Part shown: positions 1 through 8,087 of the stretch, in pieces
Layout of the letters: each line of letters starts with the position of its first letter
Numbering within the stretch: the stretch's first letter is position 1
Source: an uncultured Gammaproteobacteria bacterium
GTDB taxonomy: Bacteria; Pseudomonadota; Gammaproteobacteria; UBA9214
Assembly: GCA_905479705.1 (NCBI GenBank)
Contig: CAJQNP010000285.1
Location: 1-32,400, forward strand
Direction of reading: 5' to 3'
DNA length: 32,400 nt
Notes under the pieces: generated by a model
Databases searched by the model: none
The model's input: only the letters and a program-made list of their open reading frames with translations
Told to the model about the DNA's origin: nothing
Program-made: the position numbers and the translations under genes

Positions 1-444
1 CCCCTTGACGCGATACTTTTCGGATACCGCACTCTCCGGATCAAACAGGATCGGAAAGGTCGGGAAGACGTTCAGATCACCGGTGTAGGTAAACACATGA
101 TCCGGGTCTTCCCACTGGTTCACGGCCAGCACGGCAAAGTCCTCTGTCCCCAGTTTCTTGTACAGGGCCTCGAGCGCCGGCATCTCCTTGCGGCACGGTG
201 GACACCAGGTTGCCCAGAAGTTCACCAGCACGACCTTGCCTCGATAGTCGCTCAGCGTGTGCGTCTCTTCATCCATGTCCTGCAACGAAAAGTCCGGGGC
301 AGCCTGTAACGGCGCCAGCGGTGTGAAGCGGTAACCCAGCTCGCCCTCTGCCCGCGCAGTTACGGCAAACGCAGATAACAGGACCAGGCAAGTGAGCAGT
401 CCAAGCAGCGACCTAGTCGATATTCGGTGGTTCTTCAGGCGCAC
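1..444 (-). CDS. TlpA/ResA-like thioredoxin, exported, C-terminus cut by window edge
   Basis: A thiol-disulfide oxidoreductase of the TlpA/ResA family that would act on the periplasmic side of the membrane. From a GTG start the protein has a basic N-terminus, a hydrophobic helix at about residues 12-30 (signal peptide or anchor), then the thioredoxin fold with the active-site motif WCPPC (residues 80-84) after VVLVNFWAT. The GTG start is chosen because a strong AAGGAGG lies just upstream; it overlaps the end of the upstream minus-strand gene by about 30 bases, suggesting translational coupling. The ORF track missed it because the frame leaves the window before a stop. TlpA proteins reduce apo-cytochromes or other envelope targets; the exact substrate cannot be told from this fragment. 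Confidence 0.88.
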   Translation of the reverse strand, partial: MRLKNHRISTRSLLGLLTCLVLLSAFAVTARAEGELGYRFTPLAPLQAAPDFSLQDMDEETHTLSDYRGKVVLVNFWATWCPPCRKEMPALEALYKKLGTEDFAVLAVNQWEDPDHVFTYTGDLNVFPTFPILFDPESAVSEKYRVKG

Positions 445-1018
445 ATTGCACCTCCTTGATGGTTCGTGTCTCGGTGTGACCGTCCTGTGACCAGCTGTAC
501 ACCAGTGAAAAGACATCATTGGGTTGTAAGGGAATTGTGGTAAAACCCTGCCCCCAGTCGCCCACCTCGAAGGTCTGGTCATCCGGCAACATGGACCAGC
601 GAAAGGCTACCCCCATGTCACGCCATTCCTCGACCCACTCGGTCTTGGTGCGAATTTCGTGACGTTTGCCGTCCGCTGTGATGTAGCGCCAGTCGGCAAC
701 GCGGTAGCTCAGCGGCTTGTCCGTGGTGTTTTTCAGAATGGTACCGAACACGCAGTAGCTGCTGACCTTGTCGATGAGGGGCTTTGGCAAACCGCGCGTG
801 GTGAACACTGCGCGCACATAGTCGGGCAACACCTGCAGCAACTCGAAGTCCAGGGCATCGCCGGAAGATTTCCAGGAGACCAGGCCGGTGTCCGGGCTGA
901 CTTGCCTGTGCATATCAGCCTGCCCCGCTTGTGGACCCAACGAGCAAAACAGGATGACAAGGCTGGTCAGCCAGCCTCTGCTGCGGATGACCCGGGCCGG
1001 GGGCACGCTATGTCCCAC
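413..1018 (-). CDS. Exported hypothetical protein upstream of tlpA-like gene
   Basis: I do not recognise a named family. The 201-residue product has an N-terminal signal sequence (hydrophobic stretch WLTSLVILFCSLGPQAG ending near residue 34), followed by a soluble domain rich in beta-strand-like segments. Two cysteines, one in SSYCVFG and one close to the C-terminus in VQCAPEE, could form a disulfide, which would fit a neighbour of a periplasmic thioredoxin. It overlaps the small membrane-protein gene upstream by 11 bases and the tlpA-like gene downstream by about 30 bases, so the three genes look like one translationally coupled operon. The function is unknown. Confidence 0.75.
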   Translation of the reverse strand: MGHSVPPARVIRSRGWLTSLVILFCSLGPQAGQADMHRQVSPDTGLVSWKSSGDALDFELLQVLPDYVRAVFTTRGLPKPLIDKVSSYCVFGTILKNTTDKPLSYRVADWRYITADGKRHEIRTKTEWVEEWRDMGVAFRWSMLPDDQTFEVGDWGQGFTTIPLQPNDVFSLVYSWSQDGHTETRTIKEVQCAPEEPPNID

Positions 1019-1229
1019 GTCTCACCTCGTAGGCAAACTTCAGCAGCAGTAACACCAGTGGTGTGCCATGCAGGAACAGGTCAAAGATATCGATCGGCCG
1101 CACCAGCGCACCGGCAGACAGCATCTTGAGTTTTTCCCAGAGATGCGGTTCGGGACTGAACGGCGCCAGCGCGAGAAACACCGCCAGCGGCAGCAGCAGC
1201 GTGTAGGGTATTTTGTCCAGCCAGTTCAT
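1008..1229 (-). CDS. Small two-helix membrane protein, RND-associated type
   Basis: A 73-residue protein starting MNWLDKIPY, with two predicted membrane helices (IPYTLLLPLAVFLALAPF and TPLVLLLLKFAYEV) joined by a loop containing PEPHLWEKL and RPIDIFDL. Small proteins of this pattern are common in Proteobacteria and are often labelled RND transporter, a name carried by neighbourhood rather than by homology to the pump. The listed ORF starts further upstream, but the internal ATG is preferred because AGGAG lies about 9 bases before it and the preceding residues are polar and unlike the family. It is the first gene of the minus-strand operon leading to the tlpA-like gene. Confidence 0.7.
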   Translation of the reverse strand: MNWLDKIPYTLLLPLAVFLALAPFSPEPHLWEKLKMLSAGALVRPIDIFDLFLHGTPLVLLLLKFAYEVRRGT

Positions 1230-1337
1230 TTCCCGGTCATCTCCTGTCGCATCGCCCTGCCCCGTTACGGTAACATTGGCCGCCAAATTCAGAACCCGCG
1301 CAACATATTGCGCGACAATCAGTATCCGGACACGACA

Positions 1338-1724
1338 ATGAGACTATTCTTCAAATACTTTTTCAAGACTATTCACTATATTATCGGACCGATCATCCTG
1401 CTGCTGGATGCCCTCACCTCGCCGAAAGGCATGGTACGCGCTGCAGAGACACAGCAACAGGTGGATGCCAGCACAAAAAGCCTGGTGCTCTACCAGTTCA
1501 GGATGTGTCCGTACTCCGTGAAGGTACGCCGGGCCGTCAAGCGGCTGTCCCTCAACATCGAGACACGCGATGCCATGCGCGAGCCGTCCAGCCGGGAAGA
1601 ATTACTCCAGGGTGGCGGCGAGATCAAGGTGCCCTGCCTGCGCATCACCGACGACCAGGGTGAGGCAAGGTGGATGTATGAATCCGACGATATTATCGAC
1701 TACCTCGAGGCGCACTACGCCTGA
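1338..1724 (+). CDS. Membrane-anchored glutaredoxin-like protein
   Basis: A 128-residue protein with a hydrophobic N-terminal segment (residues about 8-25, IHYIIGPIILLLDAL) and a glutaredoxin/GST-N domain. The active-site-like motif is CPYS at residues 57-60 in FRMCPYSVKVRRAVKRL. A single catalytic cysteine followed by PYS suggests a monothiol mechanism. The cis-proline region is KVPCL and the domain ends with the GST-N-like YESDDIIDYLE. The listed ORF begins far upstream, but everything before MRLFF overlaps the divergent minus-strand gene and is not protein-like. No strong Shine-Dalgarno is visible. Its stop lies six bases from the end of the convergent lipoprotein gene. Confidence 0.82.
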   Translation: MRLFFKYFFKTIHYIIGPIILLLDALTSPKGMVRAAETQQQVDASTKSLVLYQFRMCPYSVKVRRAVKRLSLNIETRDAMREPSSREELLQGGGEIKVPCLRITDDQGEARWMYESDDIIDYLEAHYA

Positions 1725-1730
1725 GAACGA

Positions 1731-2459
1731 CTAGTAACGCATCAACAGCGGCTGGTAGGCATACACGGCATTCAGGTGATGCAGCATGGCATGCTGCCCC
1801 TGGCCCTGCCAGATATCGGTAAGCCCGTCCTGTACCTTGCGGTACTTCTCATCCAGATCGCGGGTGGCATACTCTTCCGCCGCCAGCTCCGACACCATAT
1901 CCAGCCACATGCGGCTGACACCCATGATCATCGCCGGCCAGGTCTTCTGTACCGGTTCTGGCCAGCGGTCATCGCTGGTGTCCTCGATATTCGGGCGGGT
2001 GATGCGGGTCACGTCATCGACAGCCACCCGGGTCAGTTGCCCGCTGTCCAGTAGTGATTTCACCACGGCGTGGTTCTCAATGGCCGTATAGATACGCTGC
2101 GCGCCCTGCGGCGTACTGTAGAAAATGAAACTGAATACATGCCCGCCATCGCGACTGGCGCGACGGTGCACGCGCCAGATATAGATATCCTGGTAGTACT
2201 CGTCAAACACCGGCGCAATGACCTCGCCACCGATGAGGGTTCCCATGTACCAGCGGATCGGTGAGTCTTCCGGCCAGTCAATGTGAAAGCGCGCGTACCA
2301 CCAGCCCTCGCCGTCAGGCAGGGTTTCACCCGGTCCCTGGGTCACCGATACCGGCTTGTCTTCCTCGACCGGTGTCACAGCAGCGCACCCGGACACCACA
2401 AGCAATACAAAGACAATGGCCGGCAGACGGCACAGCGATAAAAAATCAGTCTTGCTCAT
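1731..2459 (-). CDS. Lipoprotein of unknown function
   Basis: About 242 residues beginning MSKTDFLSLCRLPAIVFVLLVVSGC. The lipobox VSGC marks a lipid-modified cysteine, so the mature protein should be membrane-tethered. The remainder is soluble and aromatic-rich (GEGWWYARFHIDWPEDSPIR, IYIWRVHRRA), and I do not recognise the family. The ATG at 2459 sits inside the last codons of the upstream NTF2-like gene (14-base overlap) without a clear ribosome site, which points to translational coupling. The ORF track begins at a TTG three codons earlier. Confidence 0.72.
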   Translation of the reverse strand: MSKTDFLSLCRLPAIVFVLLVVSGCAAVTPVEEDKPVSVTQGPGETLPDGEGWWYARFHIDWPEDSPIRWYMGTLIGGEVIAPVFDEYYQDIYIWRVHRRASRDGGHVFSFIFYSTPQGAQRIYTAIENHAVVKSLLDSGQLTRVAVDDVTRITRPNIEDTSDDRWPEPVQKTWPAMIMGVSRMWLDMVSELAAEEYATRDLDEKYRKVQDGLTDIWQGQGQHAMLHHLNAVYAYQPLLMRY

Positions 2460-2835
2460 GGGGAACAATCATCTTGTTGTACTCGGTGGCATCGAAAATC
2501 GATTCAATGGCTGTCACCTTGCCGGCAACAACCGTCGCAATCTGGACGGTCGTCGTTGCGTTCTGGGTGTCCATGGTGGTGTGAACCCGCAACAGGTTGC
2601 AGACATCGTTGCCACTGACAAAGGTCTTGACGCGTTCGATACGCTCAAGGATTGGCCCGACACGCGAGATATTGGCGATGAAGTCATCGGCGGAGGACAT
2701 CGACTCGATGGGGCTCTGGTAGGTAAATTCACTGTCGGAGAGGTAAGTGCGCGCACGCTCGAAGTCGCGCCCCTCAAAGGCATCCAGCAAGGCACTCACG
2801 ACTTCTTCCGGAGCAGGTGAATTCATCGCTTCCAT
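2446..2835 (-). CDS. SnoaL/NTF2-like small protein
   Basis: A 129-residue protein with the typical order of an NTF2-like (SnoaL) cone fold: an N-terminal helix (EEVVSALLDAFEGRDFERARTYLS), a segment like the substrate-pocket loop (FTYQSPIESMSSADDFIANI), and C-terminal strands ending GKVTAIESIFDATEYNKM. Members range from isomerases and hydrolases to non-catalytic binding domains, so the fold does not give a substrate. Its 3' end overlaps the lipoprotein start. It diverges from rapA, and the two share the AT-rich stretch near 2836-2900. Confidence 0.7.
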   Translation of the reverse strand: MEAMNSPAPEEVVSALLDAFEGRDFERARTYLSDSEFTYQSPIESMSSADDFIANISRVGPILERIERVKTFVSGNDVCNLLRVHTTMDTQNATTTVQIATVVAGKVTAIESIFDATEYNKMIVPHEQD

Positions 2836-2944
2836 TGTACCTGCATATAAATGATTTCTCGAACAATTATGGAGCGATCAACAGACAGGATTTTTCGCCA
2901 TGAATCCACTACCATGTCGCCCCCCGCCCAATCAGGATCATGGC

Positions 2945-5827
2945 ATGAGCGAGTTTATCCCGGGACAACGCTGGGTCAATTACGCCGAACTGCAACTCGG
3001 TCTCGGCACCGTGCTGTCCGTTGACGGGCGCACCGTCACGCTGGTGTTTCTCGCCAGCGGCGAGACCCGTACCTACTCCATGCAAACCGCACCGCTGACG
3101 CGGGTGCGTTTCAGCGCGGGTGACACGATTCGCGGCCACGAGGGGCTGTCACTGACCGTCACCGGGGTCCACGAGCAGGACGGCCTGCTCACCTACAGCG
3201 GCAGCAGCGATACGGGTGAGGACATCGTCCTGACCGAGGGCGAACTGGACAGCCAGGTACAGCTCAACCGTCCGGCGGAGCGCCTGCTTACCGGCCAGGT
3301 GGATGATGACAGCTGGTTCGAGTTGCGTTACCAGACCCTGCACCACCTGAGCCGCCTGTCACAATCCGGTCTGCGCGGCCTGACGGGCGCGCGCACCAGC
3401 CTGATACCGCACCAGCTCTACATCGCCCATGAGGTCGCCGGCCGACATGCACCGCGGGTCCTGCTCGCCGATGAGGTCGGGCTCGGCAAGACCATAGAAG
3501 CCGGCCTGATCCTGCATCAACAGCTGCTGACCGAGCGGGCACGGCGCGTGCTGATCGTGGTGCCCGAGAGCCTGCTGCACCAGTGGCTGGTGGAGATGCT
3601 GCGCCGCTTCAACCTGCCTTTCAGCATCCTCGACGAGGAACGCTGCGACGCCATCACCGAGAGTACCGGCCAGGACAACCCGTTTCATACCGAGCAGCAG
3701 GTGCTGGTCACACTGGAATCCCTGATGGCCCACCCGCTACGTTGCCAGCAGGCGGTCGACGGCGAGTGGGACCTGCTGGTTGTGGACGAGGCGCACCACC
3801 TGCAGTGGGCACCCGGCAACGCCAGCCCCGAGTACCAGCTCATCGAGCAGCTGGCGCGTGTCACGCGCGGCGTGCTGCTACTCACCGCGACGCCCGAGCA
3901 GCTCGGCAAGGAGAGCCACTTCGCACGCCTGCGACTGCTCGACCCCGACCGCTTTCCGGACTTTGACGCCTTCGTACAGGAAGAACAGGACTACGAACCC
4001 ATCGCCAGCGCCGTACAGGCATTGCTCACTGAAGACACACTGTCCGCACAATCACGGGCGACCTTGCAGACACTCCTGCAGGAACCGGACAGTGAGGCGT
4101 TACTCGCCGCCGCGCAGGCAGAAGACAACAAGGCCGCACAGCAGGCACGCGCACAACTGGTCGACTGGTTGCTTGATCGCCACGGCACCGGGCGTGTGCT
4201 GTTTCGAAATACGCGCAGTGCTGTCAGGGGGTTTCCCGACCGGTCACTGCATGCCTGTCCCCTGCCCGTGCCGGCGGCCTACAGCAAGATACTCAACAAT
4301 GTCGAACGGGTCGGCGAGGCCGGGGCGCAGCAACTGCTCTGCCCGGAACTGCTTTACCAGTCAGTGGAAACCGAAAACAGCGAACGCTGGACAACGTGTG
4401 ATCCGCGCGTGCCCTGGCTGTGCGAGCAGTTACGCACACTGCGCCCGGACAAGGTACTGGTGATTACCGCCAGCGCAGAAACCAGCATGGACCTGGCCGA
4501 GTGGCTGCACAGCAGGAAAGGTATCCATGCCGCTGTATTTCACGAGGGCATGAGCATTATCGAGCGTGACCGCGCCGCTGCCTATTTCGCTGACGTGGAG
4601 TTCGGCACACAGGTGCTGATCTGCTCGGAAATTGGCAGCGAGGGCCGGAATTTCCAGTTTGCGCATCACCTGGTGCTGTTTGACCTGCCGCTGAATCCTG
4701 ACCTGCTGGAGCAACGCATCGGCCGTCTGGACCGCATCGGACAACACGAGGACATCCAGATCCATGTGCCGTACCTGACCGGTAGCGCACAGGAAACACT
4801 GCTGCGCTGGTATCACGAGGGACTCGATGCGTTTGAACACATCTGCCCGGCCGGTCAAACCGTGTACAACGAGTTCAGTGAAGAATTACTGAATGTGCTG
4901 CACACGCAATCCGATCCGGCCACGCTGATCAAGGCCGCACACACCCGCCACGCCGCGCTGAACGAGGCCCTGCACCGTGGCCGCGATCGCTTGCTGGAAT
5001 ACAACTCCTGTCGCCCGCAGATCGCCAGCGCGCTGAAACAGCAGACCGAGGCGCAGGATGCGGACGCACAACTGCACGACTACATAGAGCAGCTGGTCGA
5101 TTGCTACGGACTCGAGCTGGAACCGCATTCGAGCGGCAGCCATATCCTGCGACCGGGTGAGCACATGCACAGCCATTTTCCGGGGCTGCGCGATGAAGGC
5201 ATCACGTTTACCTGTGACCGCGCCATTGCACTGGCCAACGAGGACCGCGAATTTTTCAGCTGGGAGCACCCGTTGATCACCGCGGCCATGGAGATGGTTC
5301 CGGCCAGCGAGACGGGCAATACCGCCATGACGACCATCAAGTACAAGGGCGCCGCCGCCGGCACGCTGATGCTTGAATGCCTGTACACCCTCGACACGGT
5401 CTCCAGCGATGTACTGCAGACCCGGCGTTACCTGCCTGCGACCACGATCCGCGTGCTCGTTGACCAGTACGGCAAGGACCACAGCAGCGCCCTCAGCCAC
5501 CGGGAGATCAACGACAGGCGCGAGGACATCCCTGTTGACACGGCCATCAGGATTATCCGCGGCTACGCCCGGCAGCTGCGCGAATTGCTGGTGCACTGCG
5601 AGTCAATGGCCAACCGCCAGTCACCCGCCCTCATCTCGGGGGCACGCGAGCAATCCACCCGTATCCTGTTGAATGAAATCGATCGTCTCAAGGTGCTGGC
5701 CCGGGTCAACCCGAACGTCCGTGACGAGGAAATCGAATTCATGGAGCTGCAGCGCGAGGCCCTGACGATCGCCCTGGATTCCGCCAGCTTCCGCCTGGAT
5801 GCGCTGCGCGTCGTTGTTGCAACCTAG
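2945..5827 (+). CDS. rapA: RapA, RNA polymerase-associated SWI/SNF-type ATPase
   Basis: RapA is a Swi2/Snf2 translocase that binds RNA polymerase and helps recycle it after termination. The protein aligns with E. coli RapA over its whole length (about 960 against 968 residues). Landmarks are the N-terminal Tudor-like start (FIPGQRWVNYAELQLGLGTV), SLIPHQLYIAHEVAGRHAPRV, Walker A in LLADEVGLGKTIEAG (near residue 175), DEAH in VVDEAHHL (near 280), LLLTATPEQLG, motif V in CSEIGSEGRNFQFA (near 560), motif VI in EQRIGRLDRIGQ, and the C-terminal LRLDAL-V end. I chose the ATG giving MSEFIPGQRW because the family begins there; an in-frame ATG at 2900 would add 15 unlike residues. Its stop shares a CTAG with the convergent gene. 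Confidence 0.97.
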   Translation: MSEFIPGQRWVNYAELQLGLGTVLSVDGRTVTLVFLASGETRTYSMQTAPLTRVRFSAGDTIRGHEGLSLTVTGVHEQDGLLTYSGSSDTGEDIVLTEGELDSQVQLNRPAERLLTGQVDDDSWFELRYQTLHHLSRLSQSGLRGLTGARTSLIPHQLYIAHEVAGRHAPRVLLADEVGLGKTIEAGLILHQQLLTERARRVLIVVPESLLHQWLVEMLRRFNLPFSILDEERCDAITESTGQDNPFHTEQQVLVTLESLMAHPLRCQQAVDGEWDLLVVDEAHHLQWAPGNASPEYQLIEQLARVTRGVLLLTATPEQLGKESHFARLRLLDPDRFPDFDAFVQEEQDYEPIASAVQALLTEDTLSAQSRATLQTLLQEPDSEALLAAAQAEDNKAAQQARAQLVDWLLDRHGTGRVLFRNTRSAVRGFPDRSLHACPLPVPAAYSKILNNVERVGEAGAQQLLCPELLYQSVETENSERWTTCDPRVPWLCEQLRTLRPDKVLVITASAETSMDLAEWLHSRKGIHAAVFHEGMSIIERDRAAAYFADVEFGTQVLICSEIGSEGRNFQFAHHLVLFDLPLNPDLLEQRIGRLDRIGQHEDIQIHVPYLTGSAQETLLRWYHEGLDAFEHICPAGQTVYNEFSEELLNVLHTQSDPATLIKAAHTRHAALNEALHRGRDRLLEYNSCRPQIASALKQQTEAQDADAQLHDYIEQLVDCYGLELEPHSSGSHILRPGEHMHSHFPGLRDEGITFTCDRAIALANEDREFFSWEHPLITAAMEMVPASETGNTAMTTIKYKGAAAGTLMLECLYTLDTVSSDVLQTRRYLPATTIRVLVDQYGKDHSSALSHREINDRREDIPVDTAIRIIRGYARQLRELLVHCESMANRQSPALISGAREQSTRILLNEIDRLKVLARVNPNVRDEEIEFMELQREALTIALDSASFRLDALRVVVAT

Positions 5828-6189
5828 TCTGTATGTTCAAGGTAGCTGACGACTTCAGCCAGCCGACCCTCATCGACGATCAGCAGGTGTGGCGTGTTGC
5901 CCAGCACCGGGTGGTGTTTACGCAACCAGTGGCGCATGGCAACGCCATCAGCATCCATCCTGCCATATAGTAATTGATAGAAGCGCACGAATAACTGCGC
6001 CTGCTCCCATGACGGGCTGCCACGATCGAGACAGCGCTGCGCCGCCGACAGTTCGCCAATGTCACTGCACTGCAACTGCAGCACCCTCGCCAGCTCTGCC
6101 TGGTACATGTCCAGCATGGCGATTATCTGCAACACTGACTGGGTCAGCTGGCGCGGTTCTGTCGTATCGAGCTGAATTTCAAAGACCAT
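5824..6189 (-). CDS. Orphan MbcA/ParS/Xre (DUF2384)-like protein
   Basis: A 121-residue all-helical protein. The C-terminal half, QLFVRFYQLLYGRMDADGVA followed by RHWLRKHHPVLGNTPHLLI and a short final helix (EVVSYLEH), fits the pattern of DUF2384 antitoxin domains, in which a WL..p..lgg.TP core is followed by a last helix. The N-terminal part (LQIIAMLDMYQAELARVLQLQ) resembles the Xre-like helical region. DUF2384 proteins usually pair with a RES-domain toxin, but no toxin is adjacent: rapA is convergent and the next plus-strand gene is unrelated. It may be a free-standing regulator. The assignment rests on motif reading only. Confidence 0.65.
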   Translation of the reverse strand: MVFEIQLDTTEPRQLTQSVLQIIAMLDMYQAELARVLQLQCSDIGELSAAQRCLDRGSPSWEQAQLFVRFYQLLYGRMDADGVAMRHWLRKHHPVLGNTPHLLIVDEGRLAEVVSYLEHTD

Positions 6190-6259
6190 GTTATACGTGA
6201 AACCGCTTCAGGGTTGACGGCAACGCTCATGCTGCTTCGCGATACCGGGTAAATATGGC

Positions 6260-6265
6260 TATAAT
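6260..6265 (+). promoter_or_regulatory. Candidate -10 element (TATAAT)
   Basis: An exact TATAAT lies about 65 bases upstream of the small ORF at 6331. The best -35 candidate (TTCGCG, 18-base spacer) is weak, so this is a one-element call. It would give a leader of roughly 60 bases. Confidence 0.4.
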
Positions 6266-6330
6266 TATTAACAGGAGTATGTCATTAATCGCCCGCGGGC
6301 AATGCATGCGTATAGCACAAGGAGAGCACG

Positions 6331-6552
6331 ATGTTTTTAAAAAACAAGATCAACGATGACCTGGTTGAAGTCCTGACGCTGAAAGACCTGTTTGACCCGT
6401 TTTGCGAAAACCTGATCGGGCGCTACCAGCACGGCGAGGAAATGCAGGACCCGGAGAAATTCAGCAAGTCCGACCTGGTCTTTCTCTCCGGGGAGTCGCT
6501 ACCCCGCTGCTGGATGGATGCCCATTACCGCGACAAGGAACTGCAGCGCTGA
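6331..6552 (+). CDS. Small conserved-looking protein, function unknown
   Basis: A 73-residue acidic protein (MFLKNKINDDLVEVLTLKD...) with no signal peptide or membrane segment. It has a clear ribosome site (AAGGAGAG about 7 bases before ATG) and a TATAAT upstream, which argue for a real gene. The middle part FDPFCENLIGRYQHGEEMQDP and the end LPRCWMDAHYRD look like a compact domain, but I cannot name it. It stands alone, divergent from the DUF2384-like gene. Confidence 0.7.
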   Translation: MFLKNKINDDLVEVLTLKDLFDPFCENLIGRYQHGEEMQDPEKFSKSDLVFLSGESLPRCWMDAHYRDKELQR

Positions 6553-6872
6553 CCTCGACCAGCTGAACGACCCGGCCATGCCGCGTCAATGATCTGACAA
6601 TAACAAGAATAATCAGGTTGTTAACTTCATGGCGGAGGGATTTATTGCTATCCAGTTAATGACCAGCTTGCGTACAGATCTTCTGTGCGCACGCCTTTCT
6701 GTTGTAACCCCGAGATTACCCTGTACCTCACTGGCAGCTGCAGTCCGGGATACCCGCCTGCGGCACAACGGCCACGGGGAGACAGGTCCGTTTGCCGGTC
6801 ATGCCCGTGAATCCGGCCGGTCGCCGAGCCGACGCGTTGAACTGCCGCGCCGCCAGCCTGCCCCAGCACCAC
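6553..6872. other. Gene-free stretch
   Basis: The ORFs listed here (6629..6907 plus, 6648..6872 and 6728..6928 minus) have low-complexity, arginine-rich or otherwise unprotein-like sequences and no ribosome sites. No tRNA-like cloverleaf or REP palindrome was seen. I see nothing in it apart from the terminator at its right edge. Confidence 0.5.
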
Positions 6873-6903
6873 AAAAAACGGGGACCGGCATAACCGGTCC
6901 CCG
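6873..6903 (-). terminator. Rho-independent terminator of the DUF2845 gene
   Basis: On the minus strand a perfect 10-bp stem (CGGGGACCGG / CCGGTCCCCG) with a five-base loop is followed by six T. It lies about 30 bases after the stop of the minus-strand DUF2845 gene, in the right orientation to end its transcript and probably that of the exported-protein gene upstream. Confidence 0.92.
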
Positions 6904-6935
6904 CTAGCAGGACTTGGCTGTTCAACAAGCGGTGA

Positions 6936-7193
6936 TCACCGGATCCGCTCTACCTTGCCGTCTTTAAAATAGACCTCGATATCACGACCACCCTTTGAGT
7001 AAATCCAGGAATTACCCTCGCGGTACTTGGGCTCGCCGCATTTCTTGAGCACTTCGTACTTGGTCGGACTGTTGCGTTCACCTTCCTGGATAACATGCAC
7101 ACCGCAATTGAGGGACGCTGCCTGGGCAGACTGTACAGCGGACAGCCCCAGAAGACCGGCAAGCAGATACCATCGACTTGTCTGTTTCATCAT
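6936..7193 (-). CDS. DUF2845-type small periplasmic protein
   Basis: An 85-residue exported protein: signal peptide (YLLAGLLGLSAVQSAQA, cleavage after AQA), then a mature domain of about 60 residues with LNCGVHVIQEGE, KYEVLKKCGEP and the C-terminal strands IYSKGGRDIEVYFKDGKVERI. This pattern matches DUF2845, whose conserved cysteines in NCG and KCGEP probably form a disulfide. An ideal AGGAGG lies 4 bases before the first of two tandem ATG codons and 7 before the second, so the second (7190) may be the true start. It follows the gene at 7225 by about 30 bases and ends at a clear terminator. Confidence 0.85.
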   Translation of the reverse strand: MMKQTSRWYLLAGLLGLSAVQSAQAASLNCGVHVIQEGERNSPTKYEVLKKCGEPKYREGNSWIYSKGGRDIEVYFKDGKVERIR

Positions 7194-7224
7194 AAAACCT
7201 CCTGATAGGAATCCAACTGTCTGC

Positions 7225-7758
7225 CTACCTGGCCAGTTTATAGGTCAGGTTTGGCAGGATCGCGAGACCGGTAGCGGCTCGCACCGCATCACCGTTACCC
7301 ATGCCGACGACCAGCGTGTTGAGTACCGAACGCACCAGCATGTCGCTGGAGCCGGTCACCCCGGCGTACTTGCCGGTACCACCCGTCAGCTTGAATGTAC
7401 CCTCGCAGGCACCGACCTTGCCCTTGCAACTCCACTCGGCGAAGACCACTTCCTCGCTGGAGATCGTGATCGTGCAATAGCCCTTGGCGCTGCTTTGCTT
7501 GGCGCTCACATCGATATGCTGACTGGCAGGACAGTTCGCATAGGCTGCATCCATGTCGCCGGCCGATGTCTCGACATACATGATGCCCTCGAACTCGCCC
7601 ATGAAAAGCAGCTTGTCGGTGCCAATCGTGTACACCGAGCCTTCACCGTCCCAGGGCATGAGAATTTTTACCGACTTTTCCCCGGCCCGCGCCATGCCGG
7701 CCATCCCCGCAATTACCAGGCCCAGCACCAGACCGGACCAGAACTTGTTCAACACCAT
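7225..7758 (-). CDS. Exported hypothetical protein with barrel-like motif
   Basis: A 177-residue protein with a signal peptide (FWSGLVLGLVIAGMAGMARA, cleavage after ARA). The mature part contains three cysteines (NCPAS, GYCTI and the SCKGKVGACEG pair region) and a motif FKLTGGTGKYAGVTGSS. A G-T-G-x-x-x-G-V-T-G-S turn of this kind is typical of allene-oxide-cyclase-like or DUF3224-like beta barrels, so a secreted small barrel is a fair guess, but no function follows. GGGAGGG lies about 6 bases before the ATG. It is the first gene of a two-gene minus-strand unit with the DUF2845 gene. Confidence 0.78.
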   Translation of the reverse strand: MVLNKFWSGLVLGLVIAGMAGMARAGEKSVKILMPWDGEGSVYTIGTDKLLFMGEFEGIMYVETSAGDMDAAYANCPASQHIDVSAKQSSAKGYCTITISSEEVVFAEWSCKGKVGACEGTFKLTGGTGKYAGVTGSSDMLVRSVLNTLVVGMGNGDAVRAATGLAILPNLTYKLAR

Positions 7759-7850
7759 GGAACCCTCCCTTTCACACCGTTAGAAAATTGATCGATCTAT
7801 ACTAGCACGCATAATGCAGCGAAAAACCTGCGTGACTTCACTGCATCAGA

Positions 7851-8054
7851 CTAGTCGCGTGCGTCGCCTGACGTCACTGCGCGCAGTGACAGCGCCCAGT
7901 TGACGGGCTCCGCATCGCCGAGACGCACACTCTCGCCCACCTCGTTTTCATACCAGCCGGTGTCGTTGCGCAGCGGCTCGACACTGTAACCCCACACACT
8001 GCCGTCACTGTCCTGCGCGATCCAGTTGACCCATGGCGGGATCACATACTGCAC
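7851..8054 (-). CDS. Small tryptophan-rich hypothetical protein
   Basis: A 67-residue protein from a GTG start (MQYVIPPWVNWIAQDSDGSVWGYSVEPL...). The aromatic-rich, well-ordered sequence (WVNWIAQDSDGSVWGY, NDTGWYENEVG) looks like a real small domain, though I do not know the family. The Shine-Dalgarno is weak. It lies in the same reading frame as the GNAT gene just upstream, separated from it by that gene's TAA and 11 codons. Confidence 0.55.
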   Translation of the reverse strand: MQYVIPPWVNWIAQDSDGSVWGYSVEPLRNDTGWYENEVGESVRLGDAEPVNWALSLRAVTSGDARD

Positions 8055-8087
8055 GTCGTCACCGTGCAGCCATGACCCTGTCCGCTG

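Noticed and set aside
4886-5596. 236-residue minus-strand ORF inside rapA
   Set aside because: Shadow of rapA, which is full length and conserved.
6629-6907. 92-residue plus-strand ORF MAEGFIAIQL...
   Set aside because: Runs through the terminator hairpin, has no ribosome site and turns into arginine/proline-rich noise.
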